64,000 nt of DNA, taken from positions 233,356-297,355 of the forward strand of contig JBGAGO010000004.1 of NCBI GenBank assembly GCA_044226655.1, in the 5' to 3' direction. The translations under genes and the position numbers were made by a program. Below the pieces are notes generated by a model, which searched no databases, was not told where the DNA came from, and saw only the letters and a list, made by a program, of their open reading frames with translations. Source of the DNA: JBEVOS01 sp044226655 (GTDB taxonomy: Bacteria; Pseudomonadota; Alphaproteobacteria; Caulobacterales; Aquidulcibacteraceae). Shown in pieces: positions 14,757 to 22,154 of the stretch (position 1 is the stretch's first letter; each line of letters starts with the position of its first letter).

Positions 14757-16901
14757 TCACGGCGTTTTCGGCGCGTCTTCCAGCATCGGCGGCGCGGCGA
14801 GCGGGAGTTCCGCGGCCGGCGTCACCGCCGTCGCCGGCGCCGTCGGCACCAACGGCGCGGGCGCGACATTGGCCAAACCGTCGACATGCGCCGCGCCGAT
14901 CAGCGCCTGCGCGCGCACGCCGCTGAAAGCCTGGCCGATCGGCTCGGCGCGCCCGCCCAGGCAATGCGCGAGGAAATGATCCGCAACCGAGGTGAACGAA
15001 ATCCAGTTCGCGGCGCGCAGATCGAGCGCGGCGATATCGGGATAGAGCATGTAAACGAGCCCCGCGCGGCGCGCGCGCGGCGCAATCGAGATCATATCGG
15101 AATCCGCGCGCATCACATGCGGATCGCGCGCGCCCTGCGCGATCAGCAGCGGCCGCGCGATCGAAGCCGCCCGCGACAGCGGCGACCGCTGCGCCAAGAA
15201 ATCGCGCCCGCCCGGCGTGCGCGGATCGCCCACGCGCAAATAGTAAGACGGCCGCGCCCATTCCTCGCTCGGCGGGGTATTGTTGATGAAGGTTTCGAGA
15301 TTGCCCGGCCCGGCGACATCCACGCCGCACGCGAACCGCTCCGGCGTAAACGCAAGCCCGTTGAGCGCGGCATAGCCGCCATAGCCTTCACCGAAGATCG
15401 CGATGTGTTCGGGCTGCGCGATGCGCTCCTCGACCGCCCATTGCACGGCGTCGAGCAGATCTTCCTGCATCTTGCCGCCCCATTCGCGATTGCCCGCGTT
15501 GAGGAAGGCGCGCCCGAAACCCGTTGAGCCACGGTAGTTCACAGACAGCACCGCATAGCCGCGATTGGCGAGCCATTGGTGCAGCGGATCAAACCCGAAG
15601 CGCGCGCGCGACCACGGCCCGTCATGCACGATGACGACCAGCGGCGCCGGCGAATCCGGCCGCGAATCCCCATTCGCATCCGAGGCGATCGGCAGCGTGA
15701 GATAGGACACCAAAGTCAGCCCATCGCGCGCTTCGATCTCGACCGGGATCATCTGCTGCAGCGGCGCGCCTTCGAGCGCGGGGCGATTGTGGAACAGGAG
15801 GCGCAGCGAGCGGCTCGCCAGATCGCTGCGATTGTAGAGATAAGTGCGCGCCGGAATGGTCGGTCCCTCTTCGACGACGATCCAGGCTTTGTCGTCCAGC
15901 GTGCGGCTGACGACGCGCGGCTCGCCTTCGAGCTGCGCGTCGAGATAGGTGAGATCTGCTTGCGCCTCCGCATCGAGCGCGCGCCATTCGCGGCGCAGAT
16001 ATTCGACCGCGAACGCTTCCGGCTGCCCCGTGCCCGGATCGCGCCAGGCATCGACAACATCGGCGCGGTCGCTCTCGCCCAGCACGGTGCGCGCGCCGGT
16101 TTCAGCATCGACGCGCACCAGCACGGCGCGGTCATGCCCCGTGGAATCGAACATCAGGAAGCTCTGTCCGCCGGATTCGAACGCGATCGGCGCGGACAGC
16201 AGCGCATCTTCGAACGGCGCTTCGCTCAGCTTCGACCACTCGCCTTCCGCGCTGCGCTTCCAAATCTCCAGCGCGCCCGTCGCGTTCATCTTGAGGCCAA
16301 GGCGCAATCTGTTTTCGCGGTCGAGCACGTAGCGGAAGAAGCTGCGCGTGTTGCGTTCAATCAGCGTGCGCGAGCCGGTGGCGAAATCGATGCGATAAAG
16401 ATCGGGCCAGGCGCGCGCGCGCGCATTCCACGCCACGATCACCGCGCCCGGATCGGCGCCCGAAACGCCGACGATCTCGGTATTCGCTTCGTCCGTGAGG
16501 ACGCGTGCGTCGCCCGTGAGCGCATCGATCGCGCTCAGGCTCTTATCGCCGTCGCCGTCATTATCGGTGAGCGCTAGGATGGTGTGGCCATCGGCCGCCC
16601 ATTGATAGCCGCGCACCGACAGGCCCGACGAAATCGGCCGCGCCGCCCCCAAAGCCGCCGTCGGCACCACCCAGAGATTGAGCGGCCCCGTCTCCAGCGG
16701 GCGCGGCGCCAGGAAGGCGATCAGGTCGCCGCGCGGCGAAATCTGCGCGTCCGAGCGCAGCGGCTCGCCGAACAGGTTCGCACGCAGCAGCAGCGGCGGC
16801 GCGACCGGCGGCGGCACCGGCGCGGACGCGGTCTGCCGCGAGCAGGCCGCTGCAAAAAGGGCGAGGGCCGCGAGCGCGAACGCCCTGGCGTTGCGCCTCA
16901 T
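14757..16901 (-). CDS. S9 prolyl-oligopeptidase-like lipoprotein lacking catalytic Ser and His
   Basis: A 714-residue protein with lipoprotein signal (LALFAAACS, Cys20), a long beta-propeller-like N-terminal part and a C-terminal alpha/beta hydrolase domain of peptidase family S9. Where the family has G-x-S-x-G-G, the sequence is GEGYGG with Gly506 (codon GGC, bases 15384-15386). The Asp is kept (GARDPHV, Asp593), but the His segment YPDEGHG is replaced by YPDIAAL (Ala625). The enzyme is therefore very probably inactive as a peptidase and may bind peptides or scaffold. The ATG at 16901 is chosen for its GGGGAG site; an ATG at 16919 also exists. Confidence 0.88.
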   Translation of the reverse strand: MRRNARAFALAALALFAAACSRQTASAPVPPPVAPPLLLRANLFGEPLRSDAQISPRGDLIAFLAPRPLETGPLNLWVVPTAALGAARPISSGLSVRGYQWAADGHTILALTDNDGDGDKSLSAIDALTGDARVLTDEANTEIVGVSGADPGAVIVAWNARARAWPDLYRIDFATGSRTLIERNTRSFFRYVLDRENRLRLGLKMNATGALEIWKRSAEGEWSKLSEAPFEDALLSAPIAFESGGQSFLMFDSTGHDRAVLVRVDAETGARTVLGESDRADVVDAWRDPGTGQPEAFAVEYLRREWRALDAEAQADLTYLDAQLEGEPRVVSRTLDDKAWIVVEEGPTIPARTYLYNRSDLASRSLRLLFHNRPALEGAPLQQMIPVEIEARDGLTLVSYLTLPIASDANGDSRPDSPAPLVVIVHDGPWSRARFGFDPLHQWLANRGYAVLSVNYRGSTGFGRAFLNAGNREWGGKMQEDLLDAVQWAVEERIAQPEHIAIFGEGYGGYAALNGLAFTPERFACGVDVAGPGNLETFINNTPPSEEWARPSYYLRVGDPRTPGGRDFLAQRSPLSRAASIARPLLIAQGARDPHVMRADSDMISIAPRARRAGLVYMLYPDIAALDLRAANWISFTSVADHFLAHCLGGRAEPIGQAFSGVRAQALIGAAHVDGLANVAPAPLVPTAPATAVTPAAELPLAAPPMLEDAPKTP

Positions 16902-17055
16902 TCTAGGCTCCCCGACCATGGAGAGACCTTAACGAATTCGCCCCCGCCGGCAAACCGGCACGGCGCCCAGCCGTCAACCATGTCGGCGCGCGGCCTTTGA
17001 CAGGGGAAGCAACGCTTCCTAAGTGACGGCCGTTTGCCCACAAGGAGCCATCTGC

Positions 17056-18246
17056 TTGGCGAAAGCCCCTAAATCCGAGGCCTCGCCGAAGCCGACCGGC
17101 GCGCTGGTGCTGGCGGACGGCGCCGTCTTTCTGGGGCAAGGCCTTGGCGCCGTGGGCGAGGCCCTGGGCGAGGTGTGCTTCAACACCGCGATGACGGGCT
17201 ATCAGGAGATCCTGACCGACCCCTCCTACGCGGCGCAAATCGTCGCGTTCACCTTCCCGCATATCGGCAATGTCGGCGCCAACGCCGCCGATATCGAACA
17301 GAGCTCGCCGGCCGCCGCGGCCGCCGCGCGCGGCGCGATTTTCCGCGCCGTCCCGACCGCGCCCTCGAACTGGCGCGCGCAGGATTCGCTCGAAGGCTGG
17401 CTGGAAAAACGCAACGTCATTGGCCTCGCCGGGCTCGATACGCGCGCGCTCACGAAACGCATTCGCGAACATGGCATGCCCAATGGCGTGATCGCGCACG
17501 ACCCCAAGGGCGCGTTCGATTTCGCCGCGCTGCACGCCAAGGCCAAAGCCTGGAGCGGCCTTGAAGGCCTCGATCTCGCCAAGGACGTAACGACGGCGCA
17601 GACCTATGTCGTCGCCGAACATCGCTGGCGCTGGCCCGAAGGCGTCACGCCCGTAACCAAGCCGCGCTTCGACGTCGTGCTCATCGATTACGGCGTGAAG
17701 CGCAACATCCTGCGCGGGCTGGGCGATGTCGGCTGCAGCGTCACCGTCGTGCCCGCGAGCGCGACGGCCGATGACGTGCTCGCGCACAATCCCGATGGGA
17801 TCGTGCTCTCCAACGGCCCCGGCGATCCGGCCGCGACCGGCGCTTACGCGGCGCCGGAAATCAAGAAGCTCGTCGCCAGCGGCAAGCCGGTGATGGGCAT
17901 CTGCCTCGGCCACCAAATGCTCGGCCTCGCGCTCGGCGCCAAGACGCTGAAAATGCCGCAAGGCCATCACGGCGCGAACCATCCGGTGAAGGATCTCTCC
18001 ACCGGCAAAGTCGAGATTGTCTCCATGAACCACGGCTTCGCGATCGACCGCGCGAGCTTGCCCGCGGGCGTCAAGGAAACCCACGTCTCGCTGTTCGACG
18101 GCTCCAATTGCGGGATCGCGATCGACGGCAAACCGGTGTTCTCGGTGCAATATCACCCTGAGGCGTCCCCCGGCCCGCAAGACTCGCATTACCTGTTCGA
18201 GCGCTTCGCCGCCGCCATGGCCAAAGCGAAGGCGCAAGCAGCATGA
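17056..18246 (+). CDS. carA: carbamoyl-phosphate synthase small (glutaminase) subunit
   Basis: Supplies ammonia from glutamine to CarB for arginine and pyrimidine synthesis. The 396-residue protein has the CarA N-terminal block (ALVLADGAVFLGQGLGA, FNTAMTGYQEILTDPSY) and a class I amidotransferase domain with the nucleophile Cys283 in GICLGHQM and the His367/Glu369 pair in YHPEA. A TTG start is chosen because AAGGAG (17042-17047) is correctly spaced before it; a GTG at 17023 has no such site. carB lies 21 kb away on the same strand. The TGA overlaps the next start as ATGA. Confidence 0.95.
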   Translation: MAKAPKSEASPKPTGALVLADGAVFLGQGLGAVGEALGEVCFNTAMTGYQEILTDPSYAAQIVAFTFPHIGNVGANAADIEQSSPAAAAAARGAIFRAVPTAPSNWRAQDSLEGWLEKRNVIGLAGLDTRALTKRIREHGMPNGVIAHDPKGAFDFAALHAKAKAWSGLEGLDLAKDVTTAQTYVVAEHRWRWPEGVTPVTKPRFDVVLIDYGVKRNILRGLGDVGCSVTVVPASATADDVLAHNPDGIVLSNGPGDPAATGAYAAPEIKKLVASGKPVMGICLGHQMLGLALGAKTLKMPQGHHGANHPVKDLSTGKVEIVSMNHGFAIDRASLPAGVKETHVSLFDGSNCGIAIDGKPVFSVQYHPEASPGPQDSHYLFERFAAAMAKAKAQAA

Positions 18247-19157
18247 AGCCGGCGCTTCTGGTCAATCCCGCTCTGGGCGGATTTGAGGCGCGCATCGGCG
18301 AAAGCTACGACGTGGTGCATTGGCCACAGGATGAAGCCCGCGCGAAGGACATCACTGCCGCTTTGGTGATCGGCGGCGTCGGCCTCAGCAACGAAACGCT
18401 AACCAAACTTGAGAATTTGAAGCTGATCGCGTGCATGGGCGCAGGCTATGACGGCGTCGATGTCGCATTCGCCGCATCGCGCGGCGTCACCGTGACGAAT
18501 TGTCCGAACATCAACCACGAAGACGTCGCCGACGTCGCGATGGGGCTGATGCTGTCGACGGCGCGCCACATCGCGCATGGCGATCGCAACATCCGCGCCG
18601 GCGTGTGGCGCGAAGGCTTGTCAACGCCGCGCCGCTTCAGCGGCCGCAAGCTCGGCATTGTCGGGCTCGGCGCCATCGGCCGCGCGATCGCCGAGCGCGC
18701 GCAAGGCTTCCGCTTGGAGACGCGCTGGACCGGGCCGCGCCCCAAGCCGGATGCGCCCTATCCCTACGAGCCCGATCTCGAAGCGCTCGCGGCATGGGCC
18801 GATATTCTCGTCACCGCCAATCCCGCTTTGCCGGGCACCGAGAAAATGATCGACGCGCGCGTGCTCAAAGCGCTCGGCCCGCAAGGCATTTTCGTCAATA
18901 TCGGGCGCGGCTCTCTGGTCGATGAAGACGCGCTGATCGCCGCACTCAATGCGGGCGAACTCGGCGGCGCGGGCCTCGACGTGTTCGCGCAAGAGCCGAC
19001 GCCCGCCGCGCGCTGGGCGAATGTCAAGAACATCACCATGACGCCGCATATCGGCGGCGGCTCCGTCGAATCGCTGATCGCCGCCGGCCAGCTCGCGCTC
19101 GAAAATGTGCGCCTGTTCTTCGCCGGCGAGCCGGTGAAGACGCCAGTGAAAGCGTAG
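18243..19157 (+). CDS. D-isomer specific 2-hydroxyacid dehydrogenase
   Basis: NAD(P)-dependent reductase of 304 residues, glyoxylate/hydroxypyruvate reductase-like. It carries the Rossmann motif LGIVGLGAIGRAIA, the catalytic Arg in NIGRGSLVDE, the Glu in FAQEP and the His in TPHIGGG. The ATG overlaps the carA stop, so it is translated from the carA message, an unusual partner for carA. Exact substrate is not determinable from sequence. Confidence 0.9.
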   Translation: MKPALLVNPALGGFEARIGESYDVVHWPQDEARAKDITAALVIGGVGLSNETLTKLENLKLIACMGAGYDGVDVAFAASRGVTVTNCPNINHEDVADVAMGLMLSTARHIAHGDRNIRAGVWREGLSTPRRFSGRKLGIVGLGAIGRAIAERAQGFRLETRWTGPRPKPDAPYPYEPDLEALAAWADILVTANPALPGTEKMIDARVLKALGPQGIFVNIGRGSLVDEDALIAALNAGELGGAGLDVFAQEPTPAARWANVKNITMTPHIGGGSVESLIAAGQLALENVRLFFAGEPVKTPVKA

Positions 19158-19168
19158 GCCCGGAAAGC

Positions 19169-19573
19169 TTAGCCGCGCCGGCGCTGCTGGGCGCGCTGCA
19201 TCGCGGCCTGCAGATCGCGCGCGGCCTGACGTTCGGATTCGGCGATGCGGGCCGCTTCCGCGGCGGCGCGGCGCTCGGCTTCGGCCTTTTTCGCGCGGCG
19301 CGCAGCTTCGGCCTTCTCCTCGGCGGCGCGCTTCTTCTCGGCCTCGATGCGGTCGGCCCGCTCTTTGGCGACGCGTTCGCGGCGGATTTGTTCGGAAAGC
19401 GCACGGCGCTCATCGCGCGCGGCGCGCTGGGCCGCAATGTCCTGCAGCTTCTTGGCCGCATCCGGATCGGCGTTCTCGGTCGTCTTGGCGCGATAGCGCT
19501 CGACCAGGGCCTGACGCGCCTTCTGCTGCGCATCCATGCGGTCGCCGAAATCCTTGTCGTGTTTGAAAGCCAT
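19169..19573 (-). CDS. DUF6481-family basic coiled-coil protein
   Basis: A 134-residue highly charged protein, mostly Ala, Arg, Glu and Lys in helix-forming order, with a conserved start MAFKHDKDFGDRMDAQQKAR. This start is typical of the DUF6481 family in alphaproteobacteria. No signal or membrane span. Function unknown. The opposite strand is also open because of the biased composition, but only this strand gives the family start. Confidence 0.72.
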   Translation of the reverse strand: MAFKHDKDFGDRMDAQQKARQALVERYRAKTTENADPDAAKKLQDIAAQRAARDERRALSEQIRRERVAKERADRIEAEKKRAAEEKAEAARRAKKAEAERRAAAEAARIAESERQAARDLQAAMQRAQQRRRG

Positions 19574-19651
19574 GAGATGTCCTAGGCGCGCTCGGGGGCG
19601 TCCCCGTAGCGCAATCGTCCGGGTTTTTGAAGAGGCGCAATCAGCGCAGTC

Positions 19652-20098
19652 TCAATCGAAGGGCGGGCGCCAGCCGGCGCGCCGGACCAGACGCTGATAA
19701 TCGGGATCGTCGTCGGTGCGTTCAATGGGCAGATCGTCCACAATGTTGAGCCAGGGCAGTTTGGATTCGATCCCCACGTGCTGCATCGGCTCGAACAGCG
19801 CCGGCTCATCGAAACAGCCGACGGAGAGGCTGATATGGTCGGCGTCGTCGTACTGGAAGCTGAGCGGGGAGCCGCATTGTGCGCAGAACCCGCGCACCGC
19901 GAACGGGCTTGAGCGCCGCAGCGTCGGCGCGCCCTCCCATGCGACCGCGTCGCGCGGAAAATTCGCGCTGAGCCAGAACGCGCTGCCGCTCGCCTTCTGG
20001 CACATGCGGCAATGGCAATAGCTCACCAGCGACGGCGCCGCATTGCAGCGAAAGCGCACGGCGCCGCACAAGCAGCCGCCCTCGAACGAAAAGTTCAT
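19652..20098 (-). CDS. GFA / CENP-V family zinc protein
   Basis: A 148-residue protein of the glutathione-dependent formaldehyde-activating (Mss4-like) family. Zinc-binding cysteines are Cys9, Cys11 (GGCLCGAVRF), Cys28, Cys30, Cys33 (CHCRMC) and Cys72, Cys75 (CAQCGSPL), in the standard order. SGSAFWLSANFP is also typical. The ATG at 20098 has GGGAGGAG before it, better than an in-frame start seven codons upstream. Actual activity in this family is usually unproven. Confidence 0.88.
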   Translation of the reverse strand: MNFSFEGGCLCGAVRFRCNAAPSLVSYCHCRMCQKASGSAFWLSANFPRDAVAWEGAPTLRRSSPFAVRGFCAQCGSPLSFQYDDADHISLSVGCFDEPALFEPMQHVGIESKLPWLNIVDDLPIERTDDDPDYQRLVRRAGWRPPFD

Positions 20099-20263
20099 GC
20101 GCTCCTCCCCACATTTCATCGCGCTGTCGCACGCTTATCGCATTGCCGCCACAACCGCTTGGCTTGATGCCCTCAAGCGGCGGGCACGCGCCGTGCAGCG
20201 ACAACGCCGCGTCTTTTCAAGCCGTAAGCAGAAGCAAGCGGACTCTGAAGCGGCGGGCGTAAC

Positions 20264-20286
20264 TTTTCTTCATGTTCTGAAGAAAA
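20264..20286. repeat. short perfect inverted repeat
   Basis: TTTTCTTCA and TGAAGAAAA, nine-base arms, five-base loop. It lies immediately after the strong minus-strand terminator at 20283-20311 and slightly overlaps its T-run, and could terminate plus-strand transcripts. Confidence 0.5.
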
Positions 20287-20311
20287 AAGAGACGACGCAC
20301 GAAGCGTCGTC
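20283..20311 (-). terminator. strong Rho-independent terminator (minus strand)
   Basis: Perfect eight-base arms GACGACGC/GCGTCGTC with a five-base loop (20291-20311), followed on the minus strand by TC and six T (20283-20288). The nearest upstream gene on this strand ends at 20541, 230 bases away, so it may end that transcript or a separate small RNA. Confidence 0.75.
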
Positions 20312-20410
20312 GCTGAAGGCAGGCGCTCCCCCCCGGGCGCGCCGTGGGATTCTTACCGTGGACCGGCCGCTCCCTTCATCCGAAGCCCCTTCGGATGAAG
20401 CCTTCCTCTA
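20283..20410 (-). ncRNA. possible small RNA with two hairpins
   Basis: Between the SIMPL-domain gene and the GFA gene the minus strand shows a perfect 12-base-pair hairpin with a three-base loop (20374-20400, arms CTTCATCCGAAG/CTTCGGATGAAG), a pyrimidine/purine-rich linker with a G-run, then a strong intrinsic terminator. This is the layout of many bacterial sRNAs. No known family is recognised and no clear promoter was found; the alternative is the structured 3' UTR of the SIMPL gene. The whole 420-base gap holds no convincing protein gene. Confidence 0.35.
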
Positions 20411-20540
20411 GAAGCAAAGCGCGCACGCGTCATCGCCGCGATGGGTGATGGCGCTGTTTCGCGCGGCGAGTGTCGCCGAACTTCAACACTTGAGAACAGG
20501 CTGCCGCATCGCCATCGCGCGACGATGCGGCGCCTCATCT

Positions 20541-21287
20541 TCAGTTGAGTTCGAACACGACGTTGAGCTGCACACTCGTATCGATCTCGCCCGGCTGCAC
20601 CGGCGTCGACGCTTGCGCATCCATCGCACGCGCGGCGAAGACCGGCATCGGCACGGGCGGCGCATAGGCTGCGCTTTCGCTGATCGAGATGATGCGGCCG
20701 ACATGCAGGCCCGACGCGCTGGCGTAAAGCTCCGCGCGGCGGCGCGCTTCGCTCATCGCATCGCGGCGCGCCGCATCGAGCTGCGCGTCCGGATCCTGAT
20801 GCGAGAACGAGACGCCATTGAGCGTGTTCCCGCCCGCGCCCACGGCCGCATCGAGCGTCGCGCCCACGCGATCGAGATTGCGCACCTTGGCCGTGACCGT
20901 GTTCGACGCCTGATAGCCCGTCAGACGCGGCGGCTGGTTTTCCTGATAGACGTATTGCGGGTTGACCGAGATGTTCGCGGTCTGGATGTCGCGCTCGGCC
21001 ACGCCCGCTCGCCGCAGCGCCGCGATCAGCGCCGTCATGCGCTGCGCGTTTGCTGAGAAGGCGGCCTGCGCTGTCGCCCCATCGGTGACGACGCCGAGAT
21101 TGACCGTCGCCATATCCGGCCGCGCCGTACTTTTCCCTTCCGCGCTGAGCGACAGCATCGTGCCTTCGATGCCCAGCGGGCCTGTGCGCACGATCTGAAC
21201 CTCGCGGTGCTGTTCACTGGTTTGAGCAAGCGCGGCGGGCGCAGTGCTGGACAACAGCGCGAGGGCTGCGGCGGCGGCGATACGCAT
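20541..21287 (-). CDS. SIMPL-domain (DUF541) secreted protein
   Basis: A 248-residue exported protein with a cleavable signal (AAAALALLSSTAPAALAQ). The mature part has the SIMPL family sequence LSLSAEGKSTARPDMATVNLGV, QTANISVNPQYVY and GYQASNTVTAKVRNLD. Proteins of this family form periplasmic oligomers, and their role is mostly unknown. The ATG at 21287 has GGGAG upstream. Encoded just after vapBC but transcribed from its own region. Confidence 0.88.
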   Translation of the reverse strand: MRIAAAAALALLSSTAPAALAQTSEQHREVQIVRTGPLGIEGTMLSLSAEGKSTARPDMATVNLGVVTDGATAQAAFSANAQRMTALIAALRRAGVAERDIQTANISVNPQYVYQENQPPRLTGYQASNTVTAKVRNLDRVGATLDAAVGAGGNTLNGVSFSHQDPDAQLDAARRDAMSEARRRAELYASASGLHVGRIISISESAAYAPPVPMPVFAARAMDAQASTPVQPGEIDTSVQLNVVFELN

Positions 21288-21330
21288 GGTTGAAAACTCC
21301 CGATCTGGGTCTTGTCCCTTGGCCCCGCTC

Positions 21331-21352
21331 TTCGCCCCAGAAGCGGGGCGAA
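21331..21352. repeat. hairpin between vapC and the SIMPL gene
   Basis: TTCGCCCC and GGGGCGAA, eight-base arms with a six-base loop. No T-run. Possibly a terminator for vapBC. Confidence 0.4.
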
Positions 21353-21415
21353 ATGACGGCCAGGAAAGGATTTTTCGACGAATAGCAGCGCCCGCCGCCT
21401 GAGCGTCGCCGCCGA

Positions 21416-21802
21416 TCACCAGATTTCGAGCGTCAATCCCGGCACGTCTTGAAAGTCCGCCGGATTTTGGGTCGCCAGTGCAGCGCGGCACACCAGGGCC
21501 TGGGCGGCGATCATGCGATCGAGCAATTTGCGGCGGGAATAGCCGGCCTGCGCGACGATCCGGCCATAGGTCGCGGCCGAAAGGTCATCGAACGCCACAA
21601 CCGGGATCGCGGCCAGCATCGCATCGAGCCTGGCGCGCCGCAGCCCCGCATAGGCCGGCTCGCGGTAGACCCCGCCCTCCAATTCCACCCGCGTGACGAT
21701 CGACATCAGAACGCCCGCGCCCAGCGCCGCGATCTTGCCTGTGACCGCCGGATCGCCGTCCCGCAAATGGATCGCGACATTGGTGTCGAGCATAATCGGC
21801 AC
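21416..21802 (-). CDS. vapC: VapC-family PIN-domain toxin
   Basis: Ribonuclease toxin of 128 residues. PIN-domain acidic residues are visible as Asp6 (MLDTNV), Glu40 (TRVELEGG), Asp95 (LLDRMIAAQAL) and Asp116 (ATQNPADF), all at expected places, so it looks intact. The start lies three bases after the antitoxin stop. Its likely target is tRNA or rRNA, as for other VapC toxins, but this is not predictable here. Confidence 0.9.
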   Translation of the reverse strand: MPIMLDTNVAIHLRDGDPAVTGKIAALGAGVLMSIVTRVELEGGVYREPAYAGLRRARLDAMLAAIPVVAFDDLSAATYGRIVAQAGYSRRKLLDRMIAAQALVCRAALATQNPADFQDVPGLTLEIW

Positions 21803-21805
21803 GGC

Positions 21806-22045
21806 TCAAAGCCCGTCGCGTTCGTCGCTTTCCTCGCCCTCGCGCTGCTCGATCTGCGGGGGCGCGGGCAGGGCGGCGAGATCGGCGATCATCTCGGGGA
21901 TCGACCGCGCGGCGGGATAGATCGTCATCACGTCGCCGGCGCGCACGATGACCAGCTCGACCCCCTCGCCATAGGCCAATTCCCGCGGCAGGCGGATCGC
22001 CTCGCTATTGCCGGATCGGAAGGTGCGGGTGCGGGCCGTGGTCAT
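21806..22045 (-). CDS. vapB: VapB-type AbrB-fold antitoxin
   Basis: A 79-residue antitoxin. The N-terminal swapped-hairpin (SpoVT/AbrB) DNA-binding domain is seen in FRSGNSEAIRLPRELAYGEG and ELVIVRAGDVMTIYPA; the acidic C-terminal tail would wrap the VapC toxin. The ATG at 22045 is chosen because it begins the conserved domain. Autoregulation is suggested by the palindrome directly upstream. Confidence 0.88.
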   Translation of the reverse strand: MTTARTRTFRSGNSEAIRLPRELAYGEGVELVIVRAGDVMTIYPAARSIPEMIADLAALPAPPQIEQREGEESDERDGL

Positions 22046-22060
22046 CTCAATCGCCTTGGA

Positions 22061-22075
22061 TATACGTGTATATAC
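22061..22075. promoter_or_regulatory. palindromic operator of vapBC
   Basis: TATAC-GT-GTATA (22061-22072) overlaps GTATATAC (22068-22075) in an A+T-rich patch 16 bases before the vapB ATG. This is the usual type and place of a VapBC autoregulatory site, and probably overlaps the promoter. Confidence 0.6.
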
Positions 22076-22154
22076 CACAGCCATGCGCGGCCGACAACGA
22101 ATCAGCAGCGGCGAATCGCTGTAAAATAGAGGCTTCCCAGGAGCGGTCGGGTCG

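Noticed and set aside
20353..20538. Short minus-strand ORF of about 60 codons over the hairpin cluster
   Set aside because: Arg-rich, no ribosome site, crosses a perfect hairpin; better explained as RNA structure.
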